Below are positions 1-11,565 of a DNA stretch of 64,000 nucleotides, piece by piece (position 1 is the stretch's first letter; the number at the start of each line of letters is the position of its first letter). The stretch covers positions 1,736,001 through 1,800,000 of the forward strand of contig OZ234494.1 in NCBI GenBank assembly GCA_965153455.1. The letters run 5' to 3'. A model generated the notes under the pieces. The model was not told the DNA's origin, searched no databases, and saw nothing but the letters and a program-made list of their open reading frames with translations. This DNA is from Sphagnum compactum (Eukaryota > Bryophyta > Sphagnopsida > Sphagnales). A program made the position numbers and the translations under genes.

Positions 1-199
1 GGTTGGGTGCATTTTAAACCTAATCAATTATGCAAAATTAATCATGGAAAATTGACTATTGGAGTTGAAGATCAATTGCCGAATGTTCAACTGTGTGGTA
101 TAAATGTTTATTATTGACTATTCATAAAGATGCTGCTGATTTGTGCCAAAGATGTGACATATGTCAATGATTAGAACCTATGTGGTGAAGTGGCAAAGG

Positions 200-1080
200 A
201 CCATTCAAATAGTTATGGCATTTGAACCTTTTATGAAGTGGGGTTTAGATTTTATGGGACCTATCAACCCATAGCTAAAAATATTGGTAACCAATGTATC
301 ATTGTAGCCACTGACTACATTACTAAGTGGGTAGAGGCTAAGGCTCTTAGGGATAACATAGCAAAGAGCACAACCAAATTCATTTATGAAAACATTATAA
401 TTAGGTTTAAATGTCCCACCCACTTTGTTAATGATCAAGGAAGTCATTTCATTAATAAAACCATTGAAATACTGGTGGAGGAATTTATGATTGTACATCA
501 CAAGTCAACCACCTACAATCTGTAAGGAAATGGACAAGCTGAATCAACTAATAAAACCTTTGGAAATATTTTGGCTAAATTAGTTAATGTTAATTGTACC
601 AACTAGGACACTATGCTTTTCACAACACTATGGGCATGTCAAACAACAGATAAAATTACTACACAATCTACGCCATTTGAATTGGTTTATGACACTAAAC
701 CCATTATGCCAGCAAAATTTGTGGTCCCCACCAAAAGAATTAGGGATATACCAATAGAAGATCTTGATCAACCCATCCATGTAAGAATGGAAAATCTAGT
801 CCGATTGGATGAAGAACGGTGGCATGCCGTTGAAAACATTAATCATATACAATTACTCATGAAGGAAAATTGGGATGACAAAGGGAAATTCAAAAGTATA
901 TGTGAGGATGATTTAGTTTTGTGGATGCCTAAAACAACTAAAATCAAGGGAGGTAAATTTAAGTTACCTTGGAAGGGTCCCTATAAAGTACATATTTTTT
1001 TAATAATAATACTATTGAATTAACTACTTTAGGTGATGATGAGGTAGAAAGAGTAAATATCAACAAATGAAAATAATAGT
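200..1080 (+). pseudogene. Ty3/gypsy retrotransposon integrase, broken
   Basis: This is the integrase core of a Ty3/gypsy-type LTR retrotransposon, which would insert the element's cDNA. Read on + it gives the core motifs in order: GLDFMGPI with the first catalytic Asp (about 240-262), VNDQGSHF with the second Asp (about 427-450), and GNGQAESTNK with the catalytic Glu (about 527-556). A C-terminal part with LVLWMPKT and KLPWKGPYKV (about 915-985) is typical of the region before the chromodomain. Stop codons interrupt the frame at about 522 and 604, and the frame dies at 1021. Upstream, bases 1-200 hold only scrambled frames where the HHCC finger should be, so the copy is old and inactive. The reverse transcriptase and protease halves would lie left of the window. 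The superfamily call is firm; the lineage within gypsy is not. Confidence 0.85.
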
Positions 1081-1860
1081 ATTCCAAGAGTGTAGTGGCT
1101 AACATTATGGCAGCCAATGTCTATGTTGAAAGATATCCTAGTAAGTACCACTAGAACAAATCTCCAACTGTTGGACCTATAAATTCATCTAGGATTGTGC
1201 GCAAACCTAGAAAACTTCCATAAACAGATTCCATACCTAAAATCATAAATGATGAATATTTTTGGGTAGAGGAAGAGAAGTCAAAAAATAATGAGGGAAA
1301 AATAAGAAATAATAGTTACAAAGCCAAACTTAAAAAAGAAAAGTTATTATACCGAACTAACTATACCCTGAGAGAAAGAAGCTATAAAGAAAATTGTTAC
1401 AACCACATAAGCTAAACCTCATAAAGAAAAACAAAAAGGTTATTACTAGGATGTTGAAGACACCATTAAATGAACTATGACCGATATGGCCTTTGCAAAA
1501 TTTATTGAGTCCTAAGGAGTTAATAGAGTTGAAAAAAATCAAGCATTGTTATTACTTGTGGAAAAAGTGTTCTGGAAGAGATAATGAGCTTGTGAATGAG
1601 TGGTGTGAGGATTTATTGCACACCTTCACCACTAAGATATGCACTCACAATAAAAGACCCGGTTGGAAATGGAACTACTATGTAGTGTAGTCTAACAAGT
1701 AAGGTGGTTCGAAGTAAGTAATGAAATTCACTAAAAAAAATCTAATGCGTTGTGTCCAAATCTCATGAGTTTTTGTTTTATTTTATGTCTTTGACCAAAG
1801 TTAAGCCCCGAAACTAAAAACCATTTGCTTTCATTGAGGAAAACAAAACAAACATCTCAA
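1081..1860 (+). other. Decayed retroelement 3' region
   Basis: No intact frame. Short Lys-rich stretches on + (for example 1493-1690) probably continue the degenerate 3' part of the gypsy element. No LTR end with a clear TG...CA boundary could be fixed. Confidence 0.35.
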
Positions 1861-1864
1861 CCTC

Positions 1865-2240
1865 TTCTACTTCCAACACCTGCAACTCCTCATAGCAAAA
1901 CCGATGATGTTGAATTTTTGGGAGGAGCTTTTAAACCTTTCAAACTAAAACTGATTTAATTTTGACACAAATCCAACGGTGGATTCGAGAGAAACAATTA
2001 ACTAAACCAAAAGTCCAGAGGCTTCACTACGATTCTTTCATGAACCCCTCTTCAACACCCTCTACTTCCAACACCTGCAACTCCCTCACAGCAAAACCGA
2101 TGATGTTGAATTTTTGGGAGGAGCTTCTACACCTTCCAAACTAAAACTGATTTAATTTTGACACAAATCCAACGGTGGATTTGAGAGAAACAATTAACTA
2201 AACCAAAAGTCCAGAGGCTTCATTACGATTCTTTGCTACA
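1865..2240. repeat. 195-bp tandem duplication
   Basis: Two head-to-tail copies with period about 195. The first begins at 1871 and the second at 2066, both with TTCCAACACCTGCAACTC, and they stay nearly identical through ACAAATCCAACGGTGGAT and CCAGAGGCTTC to about 2240. They lie just downstream of the broken gypsy element and could be part of its untranslated 3' end or LTR, but no terminal repeats were seen. Confidence 0.85.
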
Positions 2241-3110
2241 CACAACTACATTCCATGCTTCATTTTTTCATAACCTTTTCATGAACACTTCCACACACAA
2301 GAACTAACAACCTCTCTCACACTTCATTCTCCTCTTTCTTCTCTTTTTTTCCATACACACCATGCCTTCTCCTTTTGCAAGCCTCCATGACCTTCCTTGA
2401 GCTTCTTTCCCTTGTCCAATCAAGCTTTGAAATCCTTTTGCACCAATCAATGGCCTCCTCATCCTTCAAGGGCCAATGAAAATTTGAGAATGAATGGCCA
2501 TCCAATTGAAATTAGGATGAGAATCCATGGGCCCAATGAAACTTAAGAGATATTCCATCCTCCAATCAAAGAGGATGACAATCCTCATGGGATTGGAGGA
2601 TCCAAGCTCCCCCTTATCTTGGATATCTTGATGAGGTCTCTTGAGTTTGATCCTTATCTTTTCCGTCCGTTGACCCTCACATCCTACTTCTTCATCCTAA
2701 TTACTTCAAGTAACTAACTACTAGGATAAATTATCGGTAGTAACAAGGAAGAGTCCTTGAGTTCTTACTTGACTAATTCAATGGTTGAAGTAACATTTCC
2801 GTGTAACATTTACTCCTTGATATTCCCTACCTATTTACTTTACTATGCACTAATTAACTATGTAGTACATAGTAAATTGGAATTACAATTTGCATCACAA
2901 AAGAAAAACTCTCACATACTTCTAGATCCACCGTTGAATTTAGGGTTTGATGAATCCCTTAGATATAGGGTGTTCGAGTTTTGATGAAGTTCTGCCGTCA
3001 TTCCCACACCTTACGCCTACCCTAATTTGTTAAATAAAAAGGCCTCGACCCTTTTTGAACGCAAGTACCACCTTGTTCGTACTACCTTTTTGGTTTTTGT
3101 TGATGTAGGC
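2241..3110. other. Intergenic, no gene recognised
   Basis: AT-rich unique-looking DNA. It includes purine/pyrimidine-biased stretches around 2290-2520 and short random frames. Nothing here could be identified. Confidence 0.4.
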
Positions 3111-3120
3111 GCAACTAGTC

Positions 3121-3534
3121 ATGGCGGACGATGATTCTATGCCTTCAAATCCTCCGGTCGCACCTGTACAAGAAGAAGAGCTTGAAGAAACACCGCTCGA
3201 CTTGGATGTTTCTCAACGGCCGCGCGAAGAAGAACCGCCCAGGAGAGTGGTGCGCACTCGAGTTGCTCGTTCGGTATGGAATCGTCGACTGTCTCCTAAC
3301 CCACATGCTTCAGCCATTTATCTAGAGTTTGTTCCTGCTCGTGGAGCCGCGCCAGAAAGGTTTGAAGAGTGCCAGTGCGAAGATGATGATGTCCGTCTCC
3401 ATTGTCGAACGTGGGTTCCCGGTGACGGCCATTATCGTTGGCTACGAGGCTCGATCAACCCACTTCCCCTGGAGCATCGAGCCGAGTACCTCGCTCGCAC
3501 CATCCGTCGCATCTTAGAATTTTTACAACTGTGA
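3121..3534 (+). CDS. Hypothetical 137-residue acidic/Arg-rich protein in a GC-rich island
   Basis: I do not recognise this protein. A single ATG-started frame begins with MADDDSMPSN, has an acidic Pro/Glu-rich first third (residues 1-45), then an Arg-rich middle, a segment FEECQCEDDD with two Cys, and a C-terminal half ending in ARTIRRILEFLQL. Its codons are clearly richer in G+C than the surrounding AT-rich DNA, and CG dinucleotides are frequent, which suggests a selected or recently arrived sequence rather than a chance frame. An AATAAA-like signal (AACTAAATAAAG, near 3645) follows about 110 bases after the stop, as expected for a transcript end. It could be a small gene, a retrocopy, or the N-terminal part of a retroelement gag. 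No introns or flanking target duplications were seen. Confidence 0.4.
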   Translation: MADDDSMPSNPPVAPVQEEELEETPLDLDVSQRPREEEPPRRVVRTRVARSVWNRRLSPNPHASAIYLEFVPARGAAPERFEECQCEDDDVRLHCRTWVPGDGHYRWLRGSINPLPLEHRAEYLARTIRRILEFLQL

Positions 3535-3659
3535 TCTATCCTTTTAGTCAGTTATTCAGTTGTAATTCACTTGAGGCTACTCAGGCGGAATTGTTGCTAC
3601 TTACGTTTGATTTTGATTCTATTTCAAAGTCTGATAGAAGTGAAACTAAATAAAGATGT

Positions 3660-4740
3660 ATTAGGACTACATCCTAAAAATCCTACAAGTACATCATTAG
3701 TGCTTGAAGATCATTCTACAGACTAACTCAACCTTGTCATGCGAAATATTGTTAATTATGGGCTTGTATTCCCTATATATCAATAAATCACATCTAATTC
3801 TACATCCCCTTCCCCTTCTCTACAAACTAAAAAGGATAATGTACTTTTAAAGGTTTACTAGGTCCTAAACTAATTAAGTGTTACATCCACTGAAATAAAG
3901 AATTACTCTATGCCTAGAAATATCACAAAAACTAATTTAACTTTTAATAATCACTACTTGAAGGTTTATAAGCATTCAAATCATTAGTACTAAGGAAATT
4001 TAAGGAACTAAAGCTTAACTAATTGTTGAGCTATAATCCATGGCTCACAAGTGGAATGCCCGAGCTAGGGAAATGTCTACACAAAAAAATCGAAACAAAA
4101 TTAAAAGCTTCATACAACCATATACGACTTGGTTCAAACCCATTACATGTGAGTTCAGTGGTAAAGAAGTATCTGAAGAATATGCCAAAGGATGAGTTGT
4201 ATCTAGTTTTACAAGATCAAATAGGCAAAGAGTTCTTTATGAGCAAGGAAATATTGTAGAAGATAGTGGAGAGAAGTTAGGCAATAATGGAGATAGTAGC
4301 TCTGAAGCAACAATATTTGTAAAGGCCAAAGTAAAGGAACATTCAACTCTTGCTTTAAAGAGAAAAAAAGAAGGAATAAGTAACACTACAAAGAAGTTGA
4401 TTTACCACCAAAAGACTTTCAAGAGATCTTCAAGCAGGAGCACGAAGAAGAAATTCCTAGGCGTGATGGGACACAATTGCAAATTTGGGAATACCTCAGA
4501 AGAAAACAACATAAGAGGTTGGTTTTTAATATTCCAAGGAAGCAACATTGTCTTGAAATTGTAGTATTACAATTAGGCTTCGATTATATCTTTGTAGGGA
4601 TATACAAAGAATTGCCAAAACCACCTTACCGGTGCTACATTGTTGTTTTCTGGGAGTTGAGAGTTCAATTTGTATAAAGAGCAAGTTCTTAAGGTTGAAG
4701 AGATGAAACATGAAGGTGAAGCTGATGTTGGCACTTTGTT
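3660..4740. other. Intergenic with weak decayed coding signal
   Basis: A 78-codon frame at 4023-4259 (+) and a following Ser/Lys-rich frame up to about 4480 look like remnants of a longer coding sequence interrupted by stops. No family was recognised. The rest is AT-rich. Confidence 0.3.
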
Positions 4741-4749
4741 AAATATTAA

Positions 4750-5330
4750 GTGACAAAGGATTAAATAGGTAAACAAGCTGCTGACTGTGGTTGATTTAAG
4801 GAAGGTTACTTTCCTAGGATGTATTCATGTTAATATTTGGGCCTTAGACACTCAGGAAGGAGCATGGGCTAAGAAGGTGGGTTTTGCATTGTTGAAAAAA
4901 CTCAACTGGATTCACATCAATGAACCTTTGGCGAAAAAGTTGATATGTAGTTTCAAGGACGATAAATTGACATAGGCAAGGAGGGCATAATGAAGGTATT
5001 CAAATTACCTTGCGAAGGATTGATGGTAGGAGCACATGAGGGGTACAATGGTGTTGCTACCACCTATTTTGCAAGTACACAACAAGATCACTATGTTCTC
5101 AAATTAGGGTATTTGATTGCCCAAGCAAATGAAAAGGCAAAAGTCAAAAAATTAGAAGCATTGACGGAGATCCTAACGTTTTGTTAATGCAACAAGTTCG
5201 CCCCTGGTTCTTTAGTTTCTATGATGTTAGTTGTCAAGAAGGAACCATTGAATTGGGCAACATGGTTTTCTTAGAAGTTATAAAATGAATTGGTAGCAAT
5301 CTTTTTGGAATAATTCTAATAGACTACCTT
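4750..5330 (+). pseudogene. Unidentified decayed coding sequence
   Basis: Reading on +, protein-like segments follow one another across stops and frame changes. They are VDLRKVTFLGCIHVNIWALD and LLKKLNWIHINEPLAKKLI (4787-4972), then KVFKLPCEGLMVGAHEGYNG and QANEKAKVKKLEALTEILTF (4990-5184), then MLVVKKEPLNWATWF (about 5225-5270). The segments have balanced composition and keep a consistent order, which is unlike random AT-rich frames. I cannot name the family; a mobile-element protein is most likely given the neighbours. Confidence 0.4.
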
Positions 5331-6280
5331 TGCTTCTCCATCATTTGGTTTTGTTGGAATTCATTGCAAGATTTGTGAAACATATGAAATTTGCAAATTT
5401 TGGAAGCATTGGATTGGTCGACGATGACTAGAGGCTCCCCTCAAGTGAACTGAATTTATTTGAACTTGCTTCCTTTTCTTGCACACTAAAAAACTTTGAT
5501 AGGTTGCGAGCTTGCAATTGCAATATATTCATGCAGTTTTCAGGTCTCAAAAACATCTTTAAAATTTTGGTCAATAAATGTGGTTGCCACAATTTTCATT
5601 TGAACCTTTACGATCCGGAAAATACATTGCACAGCTTCATTGGGGCCAACATTCTAAGTAGTGTGAGATTGAATGAGTGACAAAGTTTGCACGAATTTTG
5701 TTACTGTTTGTACACTCTTGTTGCTTTTCACAATTTTCTAACATGTAATTGCATCCTCACCATGATGGAGAACAAATTATTTAAACCTTTCAAAAAAAGA
5801 AGTTCATTTTCTCTAGGTGATTCTGAGACCAACATCTAAATATCTAATTTTTCTTACTGCAAGGGAGAGCACTCAAGGTGAACTTATGTTTAAGATGATT
5901 TGTTTCATTGCAAGATTCAAGTCATGTTGTAATGGGCAAAAATATGGAAATATCAGTCCCAGGACAATGTTTGGGTATCATATTACTCACTGCAGTCATT
6001 GCTTGAATCTTTATGTTTTTGGAAGATTTGGAAAACAATCTAAAATGCCATTTATCAAGTATAGAAGTTTTTGTGAGTAGGAAAAGTTGGCAGATGGTCT
6101 CTTTGACAGACTCCTAAGAAACACCATCTCATCAGGGCATCACGTTTACTACATGGACAACTGGGTGTTGTAGATTATCTGGTTTCCTGTAACTGGACTA
6201 ACTGGCTCAAAACCTGAAACCGCCTAACACTATTGTAAACCAGTAATTGTAAGGGATTGGTTCAAAACCTGAAACCATCT
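5331..6280. other. Intergenic, no gene recognised
   Basis: AT-rich sequence with only short frames (for example 5817-6080 on +) that resemble nothing I know. Confidence 0.35.
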
Positions 6281-6284
6281 AATG

Positions 6285-6625
6285 CTAGTTTGCTATTCCT
6301 CTTGGTCCACTGTTGGTGGCCCCCTTGGTTAGAACCTCTCATGCTTCTCCTAGTGCACTCTTACTGGTCTTCCCAGTTCAAGCCTTTTGCAAGTCCGCTT
6401 GCATTGAGCCTCTTTGCACGCTCCTCTTGGTTCGAGCCTCTTGCACTCCTCCTAGTGCACTCTTGCAGGTCCTCTTGGTTTGAACTTCTCTTGTTGATTC
6501 TCTTGGTTTGAAGTTTGAAGCCCAAGCTGCTCCTCCTGGTTCCCCTCTTGCTATTCCTCTTGGTTAGAACCTCAAGTGGTCTTCCTGGTGCACTCTTGTT
6601 GGTCCTCTTAGCATGGTCCCTGACA
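6285..6625. repeat. Degenerate minisatellite, unit around CCTCTTGGTTTGAACCTC
   Basis: Many imperfect copies of CTCTTGGTTYGARCCTC alternating with CTAGTGCACTCTTG and GGTCCTCTTGG. Unit length drifts between about 18 and 45 bases. The long minus-strand frame across it is just the translation of the repeat. A related block lies at 7165-7370. Confidence 0.8.
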
Positions 6626-7164
6626 TTATTTGAATTGCAAATATTTTTTAAAAAATGGTACTCATTTTTATGAAGGAAACCATTATTCCAATAGACCTTC
6701 ATTGAATCACAATCAAATAAAATAAATAATGAAATATTTTTAAAATTTTGAACATTAAATGTCACAAATCTATATAAAACTCATAATTGAACTTATAATT
6801 TTCAGTGTTGTCAATCGTTTGTTCAGATTTCTTCCTCAAAATTGATGATGTGGATGAATACCTAACTAAATGAATGATTTAAGGTGTCATTGGAAACAAA
6901 ACATTACAAGGTATGAACTTTTAATTGTCCAAAAATTGTTTGATTTTAGAAAGTCATTTTAATTGTCCCAAAATTGTTTTAAGTTTTTGTAACCTTCTCC
7001 TTTCACTAGGTTCTCTATAATCTAAGGTAATTTTTAATACATTTTTTCTTAAAAAGAATAAACTTAAAATTCTCAAATGTGATGGTAAAAGAATGATGTA
7101 AATGGGACAGATTTTTTTGTGTTAAAATTTGGACTCTTTTCATGGCAAAGGTGAGCCACGATAG

Positions 7165-7370
7165 CTTGCAATTACCCTAGTCTTCTTGGTTCAAACTTCA
7201 AACCTCAAGTTGTTACTCTCGGTTTGCTCTTGTTGGTCCTTGTGGTTCGAACCTCAAGTGCTCCTTGTGGTGCACTCTTGTTGGTCCTATTTGGTTTGAA
7301 CCTTTTGTTGGTCCTATTTGGTTTGAACCTTTTGTTGTTCCTCTTGGTTCCGTCTTGTTGGTCCTATTAT
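7165..7370. repeat. Second block of the same minisatellite
   Basis: Copies of TTGGTTTGAACC, GTGGTTCGAACCTCAAG and GTTGGTCCT(AT)TTGG match the 6.3-kb block. About 540 bases of unrelated AT-rich DNA separate the two blocks. Confidence 0.8.
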
Positions 7371-10100
7371 TCATGAAACTTTCTTTCCTTACTTCCTCAC
7401 CCTCTCCCCTCTTTTTATCTTAGTTACTCAATAAAATTATGCAAACTTGTTACAATGTGCTTTCGTGCAAGCATTCTAACCCTTGCACATTGCCTAGCCT
7501 CTTGTTGAGCTTGTGTTGTGACCCAAAATTAACACCCATGCACCTTAACTCTTGTGCATTATAATCTACTTGGATGTTTTGATGCAAGCGATCTCCAACG
7601 TTTGCAACATTTTTGTTATAGATCAAATTGCAACAAATTCACCTCTTGCATGTCTTGTAGTTACGTGTAGAATTGTTTTTTTTTTTTCAAAACCAAATAA
7701 TATATTGCTTTGCTAGTCTTGTTTTCCTCCATTTCCTTTTGCTTCAATTTGTTTTAATTCCTTTGCAATTGCCTTGTCCATGATTTTTTTCCATAATATA
7801 TTCAACAAAAGTCATGACATGTGATTGCAAGTAGTCATTTATTGATTTTTTGCCCTTGGTGTGTTTTACAAGTAAATGGGGGCAATGACAAAAGGTTACA
7901 CAAATTCATGGACTCCTACATTAGATTCGGATATTTATGTTCTTCTTACAATTGAGTGAAACAAGATCATCTATATTTACTACAAGGTCCAAGCATGATA
8001 AAGTATGCTAAAAAAGTAGTCCTTAAAAAAAATTAATTTAAAAAAAACCTCTTTTGAACATTCACATTCAAAAAGATAATTAAAAACCTATTTAAATTGC
8101 ATTTTGAAATCATAGAGCACTTCATTGAATTTATTATAAGTTGTACATAAAGTTTGAAGAATTTTTGTATAAGAAAGATGGTAGAAAAGTATGTTCTAAT
8201 TTGGTTGGTTGTTCAAATTTTCCAAATACTTTTACATTAAAACTTTAATAGATTATGACTAGAATATGAAAAGTTGAAACTATATCCATACACATTAGGC
8301 CATCATCAACTTGAAAGTATAATAATTATAATTGATGTTTTATTTTCATGTACTTGTAAGTCAATTTTGCAAAACGGTGACATGTATTTTTTGTACTTGC
8401 ATTTCAAAAAAAAAAACTTAAATGTATATTAAAACATGTGTTTATTCAATATTATGAAATGAAGTCAAAAAAACTTATAATTGTTGATCATTGACTTAAA
8501 CAACATTCATGGATTCAATACATTAAAGTATATTTTATGGATACTTTCCCAAAAAACAGCAAGTGTTTCCATGTTTATGCCCTACATTGATTTCCGTTGG
8601 CTTATCATCTATTATTGTAAGGTTATGAAGCATATCTACATAATAATGTTGTTCAATTTCTAATCTAATATTAGGAAGATCATTTAATGATGTGTGATGA
8701 ACTAATATGGATATATGGAGGAAGACTATATCAATAGAATTGCTTCACCTTGTTGTTATTGATTAGGTTGTTCATCTAATGTGTAATCCTTTTCACCTCT
8801 TTCATTGTTTGGTGTTGTTATGTATATGTTTGAAAGTTGAACCCTATTGTCCATTGCCTTGGGGTTATAAGGCCATATACATGTTACATCGAATCCAAGG
8901 GTGAAAGCCCACTAAGCCCCCCAACAATTGAAATTAGAAGTATAATTTTCCTACAATTAATTTTTTTGGTAACGTGTGAACTTCATATCTTGGATTTTTT
9001 TACTTGTTTAAAGTATATTTGGCTAGCTTTAGACTTAATCTAATCAATTATTTTGAAAATTCCAACAAACATTGAAGAATTTAAACATATGGAATATATT
9101 TGTGACCAAATAAAACCTGTCACAAAGTTTGAAATTTTGAATATATATTTCAAAACTAAGGTTCACTTCATCCACAAGAATAGTTCAAAAAGGAGATGAA
9201 ACCTATGGACATTGGAGCAAAACCAACCATATGTTTTAAATAGTGGAAATTGGTCAATAAACTTTACAAATGTAAAACATAAGATCCTGAATAAACATTT
9301 GTTGTGCTTCATCTATTTTTTTAAAATGGTTTGTGGACCCAAAGTAAGTCGTGATAACAAAATTAAAGGGCCTTGTCCTTTTTTTCCCTTGTTTGCCACA
9401 CATGATCTTTATCATTACCCATTGTTGCCTTTTTTACAAGTTGTGATTTTCTTTAAGCAAACAACCCGGCATGAATAGAATCAACATGAGTATTCATGGG
9501 ACTAATCCCATTAATCTTATTATACTTAATCAAACCCTTCCTCAAAACAAAACTTTGGGACAAAAAATTACTTGCTACTTTATCTAATATGCATACAATA
9601 CATCACAACATTTGCAAATTTTCGAGATCTGCATGTAAATCATCATTCACAACAAAAAGACCAACAAACGGAGTTTCAATGGTGGGGGTTCCAAAATACA
9701 GCTTGAATTCCTATAACTACAAGCTCTAATACCTCATTCTCTAATGAAATTGTAGTTTTGAAGTGCACACTCTCCAAATCTGAAAATGAAATGTTGGGGA
9801 CCACATCTTCACATAAATATGGTTCATCAACCCCACCAACACTTTCGACAATGGCATAATTGTATTCTGTAACCATAGTGCGCAGGAACTATACACATTA
9901 CACACAACTAACAGATTGAATTCCAAAACTTTGGAAATCGATTTGCAACAAAATTCAAAAACACAAAAATAGACAACATTGAAAAGAGATTTTACATACT
10001 ATTTATTTATCATGAAAAGGGCCACCACTTGAACTTTGTAATGATGTTGTTCACTTGTGGCCTTTGAAATCAGGGTTTTGAATTCCAATGTTTCCAATTT
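7371..10100. other. Gene-less AT-rich intergenic region
   Basis: No supported gene. It holds homopolymer T/A runs (7675-7690, 8405-8416) and only short frames. The frame at 8837-9043 is not recognised. Confidence 0.4.
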
Positions 10101-10109
10101 CAAGCTCCA

Positions 10110-10450
10110 ATGAAGCTGTTCGTTTAAACGTAACCGCTTAAACAAATGCTTAAGCAAACATTCATTCAAACACAAACACCCAAACAAATGTTCAAACAAA
10201 CATTCATTTAAACACATATGCCCACACATTTGCTTAAATAGATGCTCATTTAGACATCGACACCTACACATATGCTCAAACAATTATTCATTCTAACATA
10301 AACCCTCACTCAAACACATATGCTCATTTAGACACAAATGCCCAAATAAATGTTAAGAAATACATTCATTTGTTGAAACAAACACTCTTTTGCTCATATA
10401 GACTTTTGTTCAAACTTTTGTTTATTTATTCAAACTTTCATTTAAACTCA
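10110..10450. repeat. Degenerate minisatellite of CATTCATTTAAACACAAATGC-like units
   Basis: Repeated units combine CAAACA, TTCATTTAAACACA, and TATGCTCA or AATGCCCA, with period about 30-33 bases and much drift. On the minus strand they translate to the low-complexity pattern LNECLFEHLFG, which explains the 94-codon frame there; it should not be taken as a protein. Confidence 0.8.
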
Positions 10451-11009
10451 AAACTCAAACCTTCAAATCTTCAAACACTCCAACTTTAAAGTTCAAACTG
10501 TAGATGTTAAGAGCTCAAATGCTCAAGCTTGAAATTTCAAATAGTTAAGACTTAGAGCTCAAACCTCAGATATTGTAAAATGTTTACGTGATATTCATGG
10601 CACCACTTCCACAAAGCTTTAATGTAATAAAATAGAGAACAACAATTTACGAGATATTCCTGATGCCACTTCTACAAAACTCCAATGTAACAAAAAGCAG
10701 AAGCAATAGAAAACAGAAAATGGTACAAGGGCCAAGGTTTAAACACTATTACATATCATGGCTTTTCAAAAGGTTCAACTTAACTAAAATGTCCACATTA
10801 ACTAAAAGGATGTCCACTTTGATTAAAGGCATGGGGAATGAAAGACATGTGATTCTTTTGGTTGGTTTTTTTATTAAAGTGACCATTTTGACCAAATGTT
10901 AAGTAATACCTTTAGTCAAAAGGGTTAAATTTTTAAAATGGTCCATCAAGATGCTCATGGTTTAATCAAATTGACCATATGAATTTAGTTACCTAGCTTA
11001 CTTGTTATG

Positions 11010-11265
11010 GCTATTAGGCTACCTACCTACCTACTTACCTATTTTATATCTACTTATGTCCTACCTACCTTCCTACTTACTTACCTTATATTTACCATCT
11101 ACCTACCTACATCCTATCTACCTACTATCTATCTACCAACCTACTATCTACCTACATACCTACTTATATTTTACATATGTAGGTATGTACATCTAAAAAC
11201 ATAGGTAGGCAGGCATGTGTACCTACCTATCTACCTAGTTATGTACTTATTTACATACTTATGAA
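11010..11265. repeat. Tetranucleotide microsatellite (CTAC)n with CTTA/CTAT variants
   Basis: Long run of CTAC repeats with CTTAC, CTATCTAC and, near its end, TAGGTAGG inverted variants. Both + strand frames across it are repeat translations rich in Tyr, Leu, Pro and Thr. Confidence 0.95.
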
Positions 11266-11369
11266 AAAAATTGAAGTCAAATTTTCTTATACACATTGAC
11301 AAAAAATTTCATTGAAGGTCAAAGAAACATTTTAAAATCCATTTGTATTAATCATATTGTTTTACAAAG

Positions 11370-11436
11370 TGGTGTGGTGGTTTAATGGCCAAAACATTGG
11401 TGTGCAACCAAGGAAACCAAGGTTTAATCCCCCTTA
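11370..11436 (+). repeat. tRNA-like SINE head (candidate)
   Basis: The segment carries an A-box-like block (TGGTGGTTTAATGGCCA, about 11374) and, about 35 bases later, a B-box-like block GGTTTAATCCC (11421). Between them ATTGG/CCAAG could pair around a seven-base loop. No proper T33 or 3' acceptor pairing was found, so a real tRNA gene is unlikely. A tRNA-derived SINE head is the better reading. The 3' end is not defined because a TIR element starts at 11566. Confidence 0.35.
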
Positions 11437-11565
11437 CTAACATATATTATGTGGAATATATATATTTGTATATATATCTTGTACATGTGTATAAATGTAT
11501 AGTATTTAAGTGGGTTGTGGACAAGACCAAGATAGGTAGGAGGCCATGGTGGGTGGATGGGTATG

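Noticed and set aside
6361-6765. 134-codon - strand frame rich in Arg and Ser
   Set aside because: Translation of the GGTTYGAACC minisatellite; no domain.
9999-10283. 94-codon - strand frame with repeated LNECLFEHL
   Set aside because: Produced by the minisatellite at 10110-10450; unit drift shows no codon-level constraint.
11002-11204. Two overlapping + strand frames rich in Tyr, Leu, Pro and Thr
   Set aside because: They are translations of the CTAC/CTTA microsatellite and not genes.
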